This document shows, piece by piece, positions 21,410 to 34,761 of a DNA stretch of 64,000 bases. A model generated the notes under the pieces. That model was not told the origin of the DNA and ran no database searches. It saw only the letters and a program-made list of their open reading frames with translations. Numbering within the stretch: position 1 is the first letter of the stretch; each line of letters opens with the position of its first letter. The position numbers and the translations under genes are program-made. The DNA is taken from the NCBI GenBank assembly GCA_003971905.1, contig RSEE01000017.1, positions 186,001-250,000 on the forward strand. The letters run 5' to 3'. The stretch comes from Moniliella sp. 'wahieum'. Taxonomy: Eukaryota > Basidiomycota > Moniliellomycetes > Moniliellales > Moniliellaceae.

Positions 21410-24074
21410 ATGATCGAGGAGCGCAAGCGTCCTCTCGACTCCTCTGAGCCTGCTGCTGGGAGCCCGCTCAAGCGCCTACGCGAGGAACCCAGCACCAATG
21501 GCGCCCCTGAGGAGGAGAGCCCGGCCTTTAAGGATCTCGAGGTTCGTTCCTCCCTTCCGTTGTCTTCCCCTCCCTCTTCTGTCCTCATCTCCGCCACGCG
21601 CCGGTCGCTGACACGTGTGCAGACGTTCCGTAAAGAAGCCATCTACCGCCGAATGCTGGAAGCCCAGCGCGACGTGGCCCGCGTGAAGAAGGCGCGCTCG
21701 CTCCAGCGACAACTGGATGGGCTGGAGGAACGGACGAGCACTTTTTCCAAATGCTGGCTCACGCTTGTGGCCGACATGGAAGGGCTGCTGCTCGACTCGC
21801 CCACGCGCAAGGAAGGTAAGACCCCCCCCCCCTCCTCCCGCTTTTTGGAAGCCAGCCTGACCCTTTTTAGCTCTGTCCCAATCCTTATCTGCGTTCCAAA
21901 ATGCCTCCGACTCGGAGGCGCTCCAACATGCAATGCAGCAGACAACTGACACATTGCGCAAGGTGGTCTCGGCCTCGTTGCTACGAGAAGGAGAGGGCGG
22001 TTTGGACGACAGGAAGATCTTGGATCGGTGCCATCTGCTCACTGAAGAGGTACGTCCCGTCTCTCCGTTTCTTGGGTTCATACTGACCCGATCCAGGCCT
22101 CGGCACTGCGACAACAAGTACTGGACCAGCGGCGTGACCTTGACATGGCCCATGCCGAGTTGAAGGAGGCGGTGCAAAAACTGCGCATTGTAGAGCGGCA
22201 GCGGGACCGCTCGTTGGCCCCAGGAGTGTGGGCCGTCGAGCATCCCAACGAAGAGAGACCCGAACCGGTGCCCGCGTCGGACCCGACCCCTGCACCTGCA
22301 GAAGCGTCCAAACCAGATCCTTCCAGTACGGACGACACGCCCGCCGTGCCCGCCGCTAAGCTGAACGCGCTCGAGATGGAAGTGCAGGATTTGTCGGCAC
22401 TGGCCAAAGGGCGTTTGGAGGAAATTTCTGCTGTGCGACAGGAGCTGGTTCAAGCCAAGCAGGAGATGGAGAGGATGCAGTTGCGTTGGAAAAGGCTCAC
22501 ACGCCTTCGCTGGAGCAGATTCAGAATGCGCCTGCGTACCTCGAAGCGCAAGCTCGCGCTGAGCTGGCTGAGACAAATGCTCGTCGCGCCGCCACTCTGC
22601 GCGAAGTGGAAAAAGAGGAGAATGTGGCTCTTCGCGCGGCTCACCAATCTCTGGAACGGCTGATCGGACGTGAACAGGGCCGCACCTTGGAGGAGCTGAA
22701 ACAGCAGTTGAAGGCACGAGAGTCTGACCTGATTCGTCTTCGTGGTCAGAGGGACGAAGCGGCAGGCAAGTTGAACGAGTACAAAGCGCGGGCTGGGGTG
22801 CAAGTGAGCACAACACAGGAATTGAGGGCTCTGGTCACGCTCAAGGAGAGGAAGGCGGAACGGTTCCGTGCCGAGGTGCGACGTCTGCACCTAATTCTCG
22901 CTGCTAAGGCGGGGGATAAGACGACCTGGACCCAAGTCAAGGAGTCTGGCGCGGCCGAGTTGGATGTGGAGGGGATGCTGCGACAGGCCAAGGAAGAACT
23001 CCAGCATTCGTTTGATGACCTACAGACGCGGTATGATGCTCTTGTTGCCTCATCGACGCAAGACCGGTGGACGCGGCGCAGTTGGCGGCGCAGCTTACTG
23101 AGCTCCGCCGGCTTCTCGTCGTCGCTACGGAGGGAGAAGCCGGGGCCGACGTGAGCGAAACCCAAGCGGTCGAGATCTGGAAGGAAAAGCAGGCATTGCT
23201 CACCAAGCTCCAAGCTCAAGTGGACGCTGTGGACTCGACGGTAAACGAGTTGTGTGCCGAGATTGATGCTCTGGGCGCATCGAGTGCGTCAGAGGAGCGG
23301 GAGACAGAACGAGCACTGACACAACGCGTGGTCGAGGTGGGCAAGTTGGAGGATAAGGTACTACGTCTCACCGCCGAGAAGGCCAAGGCGGACAACAAGT
23401 ACTTCAGTGCGATGCGGGCCAAGGACGCGCTAGAGGCCGAGAAGCTGCTTTTGACACGAGAAGTGGAGAAGCACAAGGCGGCGATGGACAGCTTTGTGGC
23501 TGCAGAGAAGGCGTTTTCCGCCCAGCAGGTGCTCAATGAGGGCGAGGTCAAGGCTGCCCGAGACGCGTTGGAAGCCCACAAGGTAGAGCTGGCGCAGGCC
23601 AAGGCGCAACTGGCCAGTTTGCAACGAAGGAGGCGGATGCGCATCGTGTGCTTGCGTCGAACGAGAAGAGGATGGCGGAGCTGGTCCGGTCTGAAGAGGA
23701 CGCCAAGTCGGAAGCGCGTCGGGCCGAGGAGCGGGCACAAGGCGTGGCACATGACCTTGAGGTGCGCGCAAAGCGGCTGCTGCGCCGCGCCGCGGGTCGG
23801 GTGGGAGCGGAAATGAGGAACTAGAGGCGCTCAAGTCGCTGTTGATTTGCTCGACGTGCAAGGAACGGTATCGGGGCAAGGTGATCACCAAGTGCATGCA
23901 CACCTTCTGCCCCGAGTGCATCGACTCGCGTATCCAGACCCGGCAGCGCAAGTGCCCACATTGCGGCTTGGCGTTCGCCATCAGCGATGTGCAGCCCCTG
24001 TATTGTATGTCCCATTCTTTGCGCGACGAATGGTTTGAGTGTACTAACGAACGGACGGTTGCACAGTGCAATGA
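21410..24074 (+). CDS. BRE1: E3 ubiquitin ligase BRE1 (histone H2B ubiquitination)
   Basis: ATG 21410 (MIEERKRPLDSSEP) leads through an N-terminal KR-rich segment into long coiled coils (about 21640-23750). A C-terminal C3HC4 RING follows: CSTCKERYRGKVITKCMHTFC, PECID, RKCPHC. The RING immediately at the C-terminus after coiled coils is diagnostic of Bre1/RNF20, which with Rad6 monoubiquitinates histone H2B. Introns: 21542-21622, 21816-21870, 22050-22096 and 24005-24066. The last has a TACTAAC branch point and gives the end DVQPLYLQ with TGA 24072-24074. Four -1 frame breaks occur at about 22485, 23060, 23625 and 23800. Confidence 0.95.
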
Positions 24075-25026
24075 ACTTGCTGTGCGTCATCCCCTCACGC
24101 GCTACGTATCAGTCTACCCTGTCGCTGCCACTCGTCTCCCCTCTCGTCCCCACCGTCTGTCAATGCTCTCAACAATGGAGGCGAGGCAGGCAGTCGCGAT
24201 TGCAGCCGAGCCACGGCAAGTACCCAAGCAGGCTGGTTGGCAACGTGATCCGGATAGACACGTTGTCCATGAGGTAGCGTGATTGTCTAGACCTTCGCAC
24301 ATAGCCTTTGGCAACAAGGCGACGCGCCGTGGGTTCTTATAATGGGGCGCGTGGGGGTCAGTGTACCTGTGAGCTCGACTAGGGCGGGAGTGAGTGCAAG
24401 GGTGGGAACGGGGAGCGAGATTGGGTGCGAGCCCAGCTAACTCTGAGCGGCGAGAAGGGGTCGGGGGTGGGCATGATGCAGAGGGGGTGCAGAGGGGGTG
24501 GGAGAAAGGGGGAGGGAGGCGAGCGATGAGCGGGCTCAGGCTGACAGCGGTGGGAGATGGGAGTTTATGCTTGGTCGCGTGGGACAGCCGAGACGATCGG
24601 GGGAGCCAGACCCGAGCCCTGGCAACAAGGGCCCCGCCTTGGTCGTCAGCATGTGGAACGATCCCGCCTCCGATGTCGACATCCGTTGCCACATGAGCAA
24701 GAGAAGGAAGACTGGTGGACGCTCTGCTACGCGCAGCAAGCCTCCTCGCCACTGGCACCTGCGTATGCTCTGGATCGACACGAAGCCGGAAACACACCTG
24801 GCCGCCTCACCTGGCTCACCCCCAGGGGAGTGGCCAATGCCGTTGGGGCTGCGGTAAGCCTGGATCGTGAGTCTGTCTACCTTGGACTTTCCATACCCAG
24901 CGTATGGCCACAGCGTATGCCCAGTCCCAAGTGCAATCAGTAGTATCGTATTGCATCTGCTCTGTATAGATGGCGCCTACCAAGTGTCCGACAACGAGGC
25001 TTTCAAAAAGGGAGCAGGCCAAGGAA
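24075..25026. other. intergenic; possible small unknown gene around 24526-24949 (+)
   Basis: ATG 24526 opens MSGLRLTAVGDGSLCLVAWD. Two -1 shifts would carry the reading through MWNDPASDVDI and EDWWTLCYAQQ to a stop at 24949. This follows the break pattern of the neighbouring genes but matches no family I know. Otherwise the interval is the 3' side of both BRE1 and SEC8. Confidence 0.25.
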
Positions 25027-28000
25027 TTACTCCCCAAACGCCTGGTGGAGGTCAATCACCAGCTCGCTGTACTGTTCCCTCGCCAGCGCCAGGCCCTGCT
25101 CCATCGTCCCTGCATTCTCCAACGCAGGCGGCTCGCTCCCGGCCGCTGGACCCGTACCGTTGTCCAGCCCAAGAATCAACTTGAGCACCGCACTGTACTC
25201 CTCAAACGTATACTGGGCTCCTTGTTGCTTGAGCCGAGCCAGCACATCCTGCGCAAAGAGTAGATTGGGTCAGTAGCCTAGCCCACAAGGCGAACAACGC
25301 TATGGACATACCTCGGGAGAATGAAGCAGCAGATCAAACAGCGCGCGCGAGCGCGGCAGCGTCACATCCACCGTCCCCGCCGCCGTATTGGAAAGGGCGA
25401 GAGACTTGATGTTCTGCTCAAGAGCAAGGATGTTGCGTTCCATCTTGGTCACGCCGTGCCGGTTAATCGCACGGATCCTGAGCACCGAAGCGACCAGGAG
25501 CGTGTCGAGGAAGCGCGCGAGCCCAACGTAGAGGAACATGCGGTCTGCGTCCGTCAAGACCAGCGAAAGCGCATCATCCCACGACGCCAACTTGTCGTTG
25601 AACGCATTGATGTTTGGGTCGGGCTCCTGAGATGCTTCCTCATTGATAAAGGGCGAGCTGGACACATCGCTGGTCTGAGCGTCGCTCTGCTGGTCCGCAG
25701 TGGCGAGGTAGATGTGCCATGCAGCCTGCAGTCGTAGCTCGGCATGGAGAGTGAAGAGGATGGTGCGAGCCAGATGGGCAAACGTGGTAGGCAAACCTGT
25801 GAAGCGACGAACCATCTCCTCCGTGAGCGGAAGCTCAAGGATGGTAGACGGCTTATCCATCGCCTCCGGATCCACCTTCTCGGGCAGCGTAGCAACTGGC
25901 TTCAATCGATGCAAAAAGGTGGTAAAATTATCAACCGAGTGCTTCAGCGTCGCCAAGGCCACCATGCGTCGGCGCGCCGGCTCGGGAAGAAGCTGCTCCA
26001 TCGTCACCTTTGCCCGTCGCCCGAGAGGAAGAGAGAAGCGCCACTTCGTGCATCAGCAGTGTCTCCCGCCTCTTGTCCGTCGTCTCTCCCACAGCTTCAG
26101 TCAGAATGGAGACAAGATCCGGCTTGCTCGCCCACACAGCGCAGGTGTACTTTCCCTTGCCCTCAGCTTCCGAATCCCGTGTGACGAGCGCTGTGTAACG
26201 CGCGGTAGCCCGTTTGTACAGTTCGACCACCAGTACCACCATCAGGCGCGCAACACGGCGTTTCTGGAAGGGCATGTGCTGGAGGATGAGGTATGTGTCC
26301 TGCAAGAGGCGAACAGTGTTGGGCACAGCCTTGGACACGGGCTTTTCCCCTGCACCGCTCGCACCATCCGTCTCGAGGGAAGACATGAGAGCAGGAGGAC
26401 GGTCGCTCCCCGTCATAGTCTCGGGACGGAGAGACTCCTCGTCATGGCTAGGCACCACATCCAGGCCCGAGATGGCAGTGGTAAACTGCGCCTGCACCCG
26501 TGCCTCCAGGTGAGGGAGGAAGTGTGCCGCACAAACCGGCGTAGGAACTGGAATACGAGTCGTTTACTACCGTGCCAGGGTCTTCCTCTTCGTTCTGGGC
26601 CGCACGCCGGCGCGAAAGGGAGGTAGACTCCTCCTCGTCTTCCTCTTCCTCGTCATCCTCCCCAGCCCCCTCCGCATCAGCGGGGAGCACCTGCTTGGCA
26701 CGTGCAATGAAGACGAGCACCGGGGTAAAGAGTTTGGACAAACCCGCAATATCTGGTTTGGCAAGCGTACGGTGTGCGTTCGCTCCCGTCTCGGACCCGG
26801 GCGCATGGCCAACCGCGCCCAACCAAGCGCTCAAGTCGATGGCTGCCAGCTCCGAAGCAAACCCGGTGCCAACGGGGCCGGCGTCGGCCGATACCAAGCC
26901 GGGAAGGTAGGTACGAATCGTCTGCATAATCTGCTCTTCGTACTTGCGTGTCGTATTGCGGTCAGCCGTTGACACAACGCCCACTCCATTGGGCGGGACG
27001 CTTACCCCCCGTCGGGGGCCAAATTGAACAGCCGTTTCTTGCTGTCGCGCTCCACACGACCCATCCGCAGAACTTCATTTACATCTACCATCGTCCTGCG
27101 TGCCGACGCCGCCACCGCACCAGGGGAGAGATGCGCATCGTTCGCCCCTGCCGCCAAGTGAGAAGAAAGAATGCCCTGCAGTTGATCCTGCATATGCCGC
27201 CAAAGATTGCGGGGTTTGACTGACGTCCGCTTGTCGCCCCGGGTGCCTCCACTGCGGGTGGAGAGTCGAGAGCAGACCTCGTACACCACCCGGTAGCACT
27301 GCAGCACCGCATCAAACTTGGCAAACATGGTCCAAAACAAGTCACGCAACGTCTCTTCGTCCCTCGCTTGGGCATAAACCTCGGCCGCGCTCTTTCCTCC
27401 GAGAGCGCCTGGGGCAAGATTGGTTAGTGCAAGCAAGGCCGAGTTGGGAGCAGCCGTGGGCCCGCCCGAGAAAGTGAGGGTGCGTGCCCCTCCATTTCGG
27501 GCCACAAGGCTCGATCGGTTGGCCCATGGAGCGGTAGAACCCCGGCGATTCAAGTTCGTCCCCCACTGTGCTTCGGCATCGTGGCGCCGCTCTACCTCAT
27601 CAATCGTACCTTCGACGAGTTGGTGCAACTCTGCTTGCTGCCGCTGTAAAACGGCATCCAGCACTTCGGGCAGCTTACCCAACCGGGCAGCGCTTTCCAG
27701 CAGCATTTCAATGTATGCAAACGGATCGCTGTCCGCTCCGTGCCGAGGCCCAAGCCTTCCCCGTTCCCTAGCCCGAGACCGACGTGAGCCCCACGGATGC
27801 GGGACCAGAGGCGGCCAATGTAGGCGCATCCGCCAAGGTTACTGTTGCTCCCGAACGAGCCGAATACCCGCCGCTCGTCCCTGGGGCCGAGAGATGGTTA
27901 AGGAACCGATCCAGCGAGCAAGGGGGGTGGCAGGTTCCGTGTCATCCGGTTAGCTCATTAGTTGCGATATCGGTGTCCGCATATGCATCCACATTTTCAT

Positions 28001-29749
28001 CGCCGCCATTGGCCGCGGCCGCTGCAGTTGTGGCTGCTCGGTCCAGAGGGGAGGCTCGCAGCTCGGCTTGTCCGGGCTCATACGGGCCCAAGAGCGTCGT
28101 CGGAGGGCTTTGAGGTAGAGATGGTTGTGCAGCTCCTCCGTGATGAGGTCCAAAATGGAGTGCTGCTGTTGAGCAAGATAGTTGCGTACGTCGGCAATCG
28201 CTGCAATGTCCTGCATTTCAGGTGACGTGGCGGTACGTTCGGCAGCCATAATGAGCGTCACGGCATCATAGAAGAGCTTGTTGGCGATCAAGCGTTCCAA
28301 CGCAGGAGGCGTATCGCGCAAGCGTCTGCCGTGTAGCAGTCTAATCGACTCTTGTACTGCTTGGGACTTTTGCCACAGACTGACTAGATCCCCCCTGCGA
28401 GCACTGAGAGCATCCGTGCGTCATTCAGCTTGCGCCGCGCTTGAAGCACGTTCTTCTGCGCTGTCCCCAAGGCCGAGAGCACCTGATGGTGCGGGTGATG
28501 GCCGCCGCAAAGGCCTCGTAGTGGTCTTCCACCGAACCCTGCAACGCGGCATCGAGTAGAGCCGACATGCGCTGGAATTCTCCGCAGTGCCCTGAGCTGG
28601 TGATCAATGATATCAAGGGCCAAGGCAGCCGGTTAATATCATCGGACCAAGGTACCCATCCAACCGTGCTTTCTGCAGGACAGCAGCGATAGCTAATAGC
28701 TCCGTGGCGTGCGGCGCCTTCTCGGCCCCGTTCGTACGCCGCCAGCGGCCGCCGTTTGACCTGCAACACTTGCTCAATCCCCATCGGATCAGACGATGAG
28801 GGGCCCTCATGTCCTGCTCCGGCACGTCGGATCCGATCCACTTGGTGTTTACGCCCTGCCGACTGGAGGGCAGCGACAGCACCCCGCAGCGCCTCGGGAG
28901 CATCGCTCTGTTGGCCGGTCAAACTGCCCAATGGGGCCAGGTCCGAATCGACAGTACGCGCGCGTCGGGGTTACGGACATTGGGGTGATTGTGATGATGA
29001 TGGTTGCGGGATTTCGACGTGGGTGCTTGCGCGTGGGCCTGGGGATAGGGCTGGTCGTAGCTTTGATCATACGCCTCGTACGCCTCATCATAATGCTGGG
29101 GTTCGGTCTGGCGGCGCACGCGGGGATCCGTACCCCTCCGTGGGACACAGAAAGGGGATCTTGGGAATGAACGCGGGACGAGCGGGGGAGAGGGATGCCA
29201 GGCTCCTCGGGGTCGAATGATTCGTCAGAGGGAGAGACGGGGCGACGGTCGGGGCGCATGGAGGCCGGGAGAGACGCGGCGGGAGTGGCGACGGAAAAGG
29301 TCGGCTGCTGCGAAGGGCGACGCACAGAGCGGGCGGGGCGTGCGGGCAACGGGGAGTCTGGGCGGGGGAGGAGGAGGAGGGCGGCAGCGGGGGGATGAGG
29401 CCGTCGGAGGGCGAGTCGAGGCCGGGGGCATAGGGAGCAGGGTGGAGGGAGAGGGAGGGCTGCTGCGGGGCGTGGTGGGGCGAGCGTGGGGGGGCTGGGG
29501 CTGGATGCGCGACGGCGCAGGCGCGTAGCCCAGGTCGGACGGGGGGCGCTCGTCGATGGCGGCGAGGCCCTGGGACGGAAGGCGCGCGGCGGAGAAGGCC
29601 GAGGGGGGCCCTGGACAGCGCCCATGCCGAGGGCGGTGTTCTCATGGCGGATCTTGGCGCGGACGCGCGGTCCTTGTCGCGCTCCTGTCGCGGTCCTTGC
29701 CCTCGGTGAGCTTGCGCAGCGAGAAGGAGCGCGCGACGCGGTCCACCAT
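25027..29749 (-). CDS. SEC8: exocyst complex subunit Sec8
   Basis: The likely start at 29749 (MVDRVARSFSLRKL) is followed by a long Pro/Ser-rich, low-complexity N-terminal region. The Sec8 N-domain then appears: DHYEAFAAAI, then LIANKLFYDAVTLIMAAERT and YLAQQQHSILDLITEELHNHL. The middle and C-terminal rods follow (FWTMFAKFDAVLQCYRVVYE; VTKMERNILALEQNIKSLAL, a typical Sec8 C-terminal signature). An intron at 25249-25311 joins HSPE to DVLARLKQQ, and the protein ends at VIDLHQAFGE with a stop at 25027. A further intron is likely near 26980-27005 (GTAAGC...). About six frame breaks are present. The exocyst tethers secretory vesicles at sites of polarised growth. Confidence 0.9.
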
Positions 29750-30354
29750 GGCTGGGTCGGGGCGGGCGATGGGGGCGGCGGTGCTGGCTGGATGCGCTTG
29801 CGGTGGCGGCGCAGGCTCCGCTGCACGTGGCGCCCCGCCTCACGTAAGCGGCTGGTTACGTAACCCGCTTCCCCGCACGCACGGCCTCTGCGCAACGCGG
29901 CCCGCTTGGACGCAGGGCGGGGCAATGCGGTGGATGAGCTAACGGCGCCCCGGGGGTTATCGGTACAACTGGGCACGTGCTGCACGCGCCTCAGGCCTCA
30001 CGCGGCCTCAGGCCTCACGCCTGCCCCACGGCAAGTGGCCATCATGCATCAGACAATGCTCACAGGGTTGGCTGAGTACCCGACAGGCTGCCTGGATGCG
30101 TGAACATTTCATTCATCGATCATCCGACGGAGGCTGGCCAGCGGAGAAAAGCTGATACGAAGACCACGCCATCCGGCACGGCGCCGTAGTCACAAGTCGC
30201 TTGTCACTACGTTGCCCATTTGTAGTTACTAGTTAGCAGTTACTAGTTACTGCGGCTAATAAACGGCATCGCTCCTTTCGACTCAGAAGCATCGCAACCG
30301 CTTTTTTTTCGGCCAGCCCTGTTCCTTCTTCCCGCCCACCACATCTCTCACACC
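29750..30354. other. divergent promoter region between SEC8 and SPE3-LYS9
   Basis: The 605-bp interval contains repeats of CCTCAGGCCTCACG at about 29990-30022 and of GTTACTAGT at 30220-30252. A T-run at 30303-30309 precedes the SPE3-LYS9 ATG by about 45 bp. No gene is seen. Confidence 0.6.
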
Positions 30355-32668
30355 ATGGCCCAATTCTCCCACCCCCTCATCCGTGACGGCTGGTTCCACG
30401 AGATCAACTCCCAATGGCCTGGCGAGGCCATGGGCTTGCAGGTGGTCCGCATCCTCCACCACGAGCAGAGCAAGTTCCAGGACGTACTCGTCTTGAGAGC
30501 ACCACCTTTGGCAATGTTCTCGTTCTCGACGGCGTCATCCAAGCCACCGAGCGCGACGAGTTTTCGTACCAGGAGATGATCGCCCACCTCCCCCTGGCCA
30601 GCCACCCTAACCCCGAGCGCGTGCTGGTCATTGGCGGTGGCGATGGCGGCGTGCTGCGCGAGGTGGTCAAGCATGACTCGGTCAAGGAGGCCGTCCTGTG
30701 CGACATTGACGAGGCTGTGCCCCGTGTCAGCAAGCTGTACCTGCCCCACATGGCCCAGGGCCTGACGCACCCTAAGAGCACGGTGCACATTGGCGATGGC
30801 TTTGCCTTCCTCAAGCAGCCCGAGAACAAGGGGGCATTTGACGTGATCATCACGGATTCCTCCGACCCTGTGGGCCCAGCTCAGGCGCTATTTGAAAAGC
30901 CGTACTTCCAACTGCTCAAGGAGGCCCTCAAGCCTGGCGGACACATCTCTACCCAGGCCGAATCGCTCTGGTTGCACCTTCCCCTGATCCGCGAACTGCG
31001 TCAGAGCACCAAGGAAATCTTCTCTGTGGCCGATTATGCCTTTACCACCATCCCCACCTACCCCTCTGGGCAAATTGGCTTTGTCATCTGCTCGACCGAG
31101 CCGACGCGCAACGTGCGTGTGCCTGTGCGTGAGGTTCCGGGGTGCAAGTACTACAATGCCGATGTTCACAAGGCGGCCTTTGTCCTCCCCGAGTTTGCTC
31201 GCGCGGTCATTGAGGATGGGGCGGCGGCGCCGGGCCCTGTCGTGGCCTCGGGCGATGGTTCGGGCCCTGCGTCCCGTGACGCTAAGAAGATTCTTCTGTT
31301 GGGCTCGGGCTACGTTGCGCGTCCGTTCGCCGAGTACGTTCTGCGTTACCCGAGTACAGCTTGACGGTCGCATCGTCGCGGTTGGCCAATGCCCAGCGCC
31401 TGGCTGAGGGTCTGGCGCGTACGACGGCCACTTCGGTTGATGTGAACAACCATGCTGCTCTGGCCGAGCTGGTGGGGCAGCACGACATTGTCATCTCGCT
31501 CATCCCCTACATTTACCACGCCAAGGTGATCGAGGCGGCGATCGAGAAGAAGGTGGATGTGGTTACCACTTCCTACGTCAGCCCTGCCATCCGCGAACTG
31601 GCGCCCAAGATTAAGGCAGCGGGTATTACGGTGATGAACGAGATTGGTCTCGACCCTGGTATTGACCACCTCTATGCCGTCAAGGCCATTGCCGACATTC
31701 ACGCTCAGGGGAAGAAGGTCAAGGAGTTCTACTCGTACTGTGGTGGTCTGCCTGCCCCCGAGGCGGCAGACAACCCGCTGGGATACAAGTTTTCATGGTC
31801 CTCGCGTGGCGTTCTGCTTGCCCTCCGCAACACGGCCAAGTTCTGGCAGAAGGGGAGTAAGGAGCCGGTCACCATTCCTGGCCCTGAGCTGATGAAGTCG
31901 GCCAAGCCTTACTACATTAGCCCCGCCTTTGCCTTTGTCGCGTACCCCAACCGTGACAGCACGCCGTACCGCGAATGGTACAACATCCCCGAGGCTGAAA
32001 CGGTGGTCCGTGGCACGATGCGCTACCAGGGCTTCCCGGAGTTTGTCGAGGCACTGGTCAAGCTCGGGTTCCTCGATGACTTTGCCAAGCCTTACCTCAC
32101 TCTTCCCAACACCAAGTCCTGGGCTGAAGTTTTGGCGGCGGTGACGGGCTCGCAGAGCACGGAGCCGACTTCGCTTGCGGCCGCGGTGCGCAAGATTGTG
32201 GACTTTAAGACGGAGGAGGAGGCGGACATGGTGCTCCGCGGTTTGCGCTGGCTTGACCTCTTTAGCTCAGAGGTGACCGCCACCGTTCGTGGCACGGCAG
32301 AGCAGGAGAAGGAGCGGCAGGGTAACCTTCTGGACTCGCTCTGCGCTACGCTCGAGCTTAAGTGCCAGTACGGTCCCGAGGAGCGTGACATGGTCATGCT
32401 TCAGCACAAGTTCGTCACCGAGGACAAGGATGGTAACGAGGCGACCCTCACCTCGACGCTGCTCGACTTTGGTGTTCCCAACGGCTTCTCTTCGATGGCC
32501 AAGACGGTGGGTGTGCCGTGTGCAATCGCCACCAAGCTCATCCTTGAGGGCCACCCGGGGCTGAAGAAGCCTGGCGAGATTGTCGCCCCGCACTCGCTCG
32601 ACGTTACGGAGCCCATCCGTGCTGAGCTTGAGAAGGAGGGCATTGCTCTTGAGGAGCGCTGGGTCTAA
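30355..32668 (+). CDS. SPE3-LYS9: spermidine synthase-saccharopine dehydrogenase fusion
   Basis: ATG 30355 opens a spermidine synthase: THP-like [22 protein letters not shown]-type [36 protein letters not shown] (putrescine/dcSAM site) and [14 protein letters not shown]. Near 31290 it passes without a stop codon into [14 protein letters not shown], the Rossmann start of saccharopine dehydrogenase (glutamate-forming). That half has VSLIPY-like [32 protein letters not shown] and a C-terminal domain ending [11 protein letters not shown]-like. Such chimeras are known from basidiomycetes. Activities: putrescine to spermidine, and the last step of alpha-aminoadipate lysine synthesis. Two -1 breaks occur, at about 30492 (CTTGAGAGC) and 31352 (ACCCGAG); adding one base at each restores conserved residues. 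Confidence 0.97.
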
Positions 32669-33662
32669 GCGAACTGCCAAGACGTTATTGCGCTCTATCT
32701 ATTTCCTGTGGAAGCCGAACTTGTTTGTCATAGCATGAAGCTTTGGCAGTTCCCATACCTTCTCAGTAGTATTACAGCAATAAGCACAACTATAGTAGTA
32801 AAAGTACCTGTTGGTAACGTTTTGCAATCTCTCTTTCGCTTCATATTTCCGTCAGTCTGATGTAGAACTCTCAACAGTGAGGCTTGATGGTAAAATGGAT
32901 AGCCGTCCAAGACCCACAGCCCATTTGCCCGACATGCCGTCTGCGCTGGCGACGAGCTACGCTCTTAGTAGACTGTGTCCACGATGATGCATATCGTACT
33001 CTTCAACATCTTCGACCGTATCATGAACGGTTACTTGGGCTTCTGTATAAGTAACCAGAGCTTGGCCAACACTCTTGACCCATGTTTTTCTGGTCGGCCA
33101 CATCTGTAAGTGGATGGTTGATTGTCCTCGAGAATCGACGCCCAACAGGGATATGTGGCTCGCCCATCACAAACGGAGCGGCTGTTTTTAGTGAGCGAAG
33201 CCCTTGTAAATCATGAATATGAACACCCAAGTGGCCAGACAGGGGATTTGAGATCTCTTCCTCATATCAGATTGATTATGGGTTGACGTATATTATGCCG
33301 CTGCGGAGCTCCTTTTTTCTTCTTCCTCTCCCTATTTCCTCTCTTTACCTTCTGCATCTTTACTGTTATGGCTATTGGTTCATAGACCATCACACCATAT
33401 ATGGCTCCTTTATACCAAAGATGTAATCTATCTTCTTTCTAGGTTATACGCAATCGCCGCCTCTAAACAAGTAGAAAATCTGTGCAAGTGAATGAGATGG
33501 ACGGCGGTTTTCCTCACGGTAGAAATGCCTTGAAATAGTGAAACTATGATTGCCTCCAAACCAAAATTGATCTCTCCGCCATCATGCATCACACCCAAAC
33601 CACTCTTCACTCCATCACTCTTTCTTCTTTCCTTTCTCTCCCCGCCCCATTTCCTCATCACC
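32669..33662. other. intergenic, no gene supported
   Basis: About 1 kb of lower-GC sequence with no coding features. The right end is the presumed promoter of the J-protein gene and contains pyrimidine-rich stretches at 33305-33350 and 33600-33660. Confidence 0.6.
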
Positions 33663-34761
33663 ATGTCGTCTGAGGTGGAAGTGACGAGCGATGAGGCATA
33701 CCGCATGCTCAAGCTCCAACCGGGAGCCAGCGAAACACAGATCAAGAGCGCCTATCGCAAATTGTCCCTGAAGCTGCATCCGGACAAGCGTCGTGACGTT
33801 TCGTCCGAGGTGGCCGCGCATGAATTTCACCAGCTTTCGGCCGCCTATGCCTTGCTCAGCAATCCGGAGCAGCGCCGCAAAGCCGAGGAGACCGCTGCGG
33901 CGGATGCTGCACAAGCTGCACGCAGGGGGAGCGTACGATTCCAGCGAAAGGCCGCCGCCGAAGACCTCCTTCGCCGCGAAGAAGAAGACAAGAAACGCCG
34001 CCGCGCCGCTGCCAAAGCGCAAGCCGACCTTGACACTCGACTGAGAGACGCGCAAATGGAGAGCGAACAAATGATGGAGATGGCTTCCAAGGCTCGGGAT
34101 AGCGCTCCTGCACCACCATCTATGCCTGACCTCTCTGCTGCCAGCGATGACCCACCCCAAGTAGGTTCTATGGACAAGATGGTCCTGATCAAGCTTCCAA
34201 TTTCACAGACGTCTTCGCTTTTGGGTGTTTCTAGTGAGGCGCTTCTCTGGCCTCTGCACTGGATACAGCAAGCACGCGCTTGGCGCGTGCCTTGGGGCAT
34301 GCCTTCGGTCCTGTGACCCATATCGTGGTACAGCCTCCCAAACGGCGCAAGAAGACGGGGAATCTCAGTTCCGAGGTGAGCGTATTGGTTGAGTTTGAGG
34401 ATGTGATGGATGCCTATGCAGCGGCGACGGCAGGGTCCAGTTTGTCTGCCCCGCCACCACTGGACGAGTGCTGGATGGGGTGGGCATCGGCGAGCAAAAA
34501 AAGGATGCTGTACCATGGGAACCTCCAAGGATCTCGTGGATGCGGTCCCGAGGGCTCCTGCCTACCTCGGCGAGCCCTAGACCAGGAGCGATGGCACCAA
34601 ACACATCGGAGCATGCCTCCAAGACGCCCCCCGCGTCTACTACCTTTTCCTTTAAGCCACCCAGCGGACAGACCGGTCCTGATTTTGAAAGTGCGATCCT
34701 GCAACGCCTGCGGGACGCAGCAAGGAGACGAGCGGACCGAGAAGATGGGGCGACTGGCTAG
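33663..34761 (+). CDS. J-domain protein with RRM, DNAJC17/Cwf23-like
   Basis: ATG 33663 gives an N-terminal J domain: EAYRMLKLQPGASETQIKSA, then LSLKLHPDKR with the HPD motif. A charged, Lys/Arg/Glu-rich coiled-coil stretch follows (LLRREEEDKKRRRAAAKAQ). A divergent RRM lies in the C-terminal half (MVLIKLP, ALGHAFGPVTHIVVQPPKRR, SVLVEFEDVMDAYAA), then DFESAILQRLRDAARRRADR and TAG 34759-34761. This order (J, coiled coil, RRM) is that of DNAJC17 and fission yeast Cwf23, spliceosome-associated J-proteins. Two -1 breaks are inferred, near 34200-34280 and 34490-34510 (poly-A run). No intron is needed. Confidence 0.85.
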
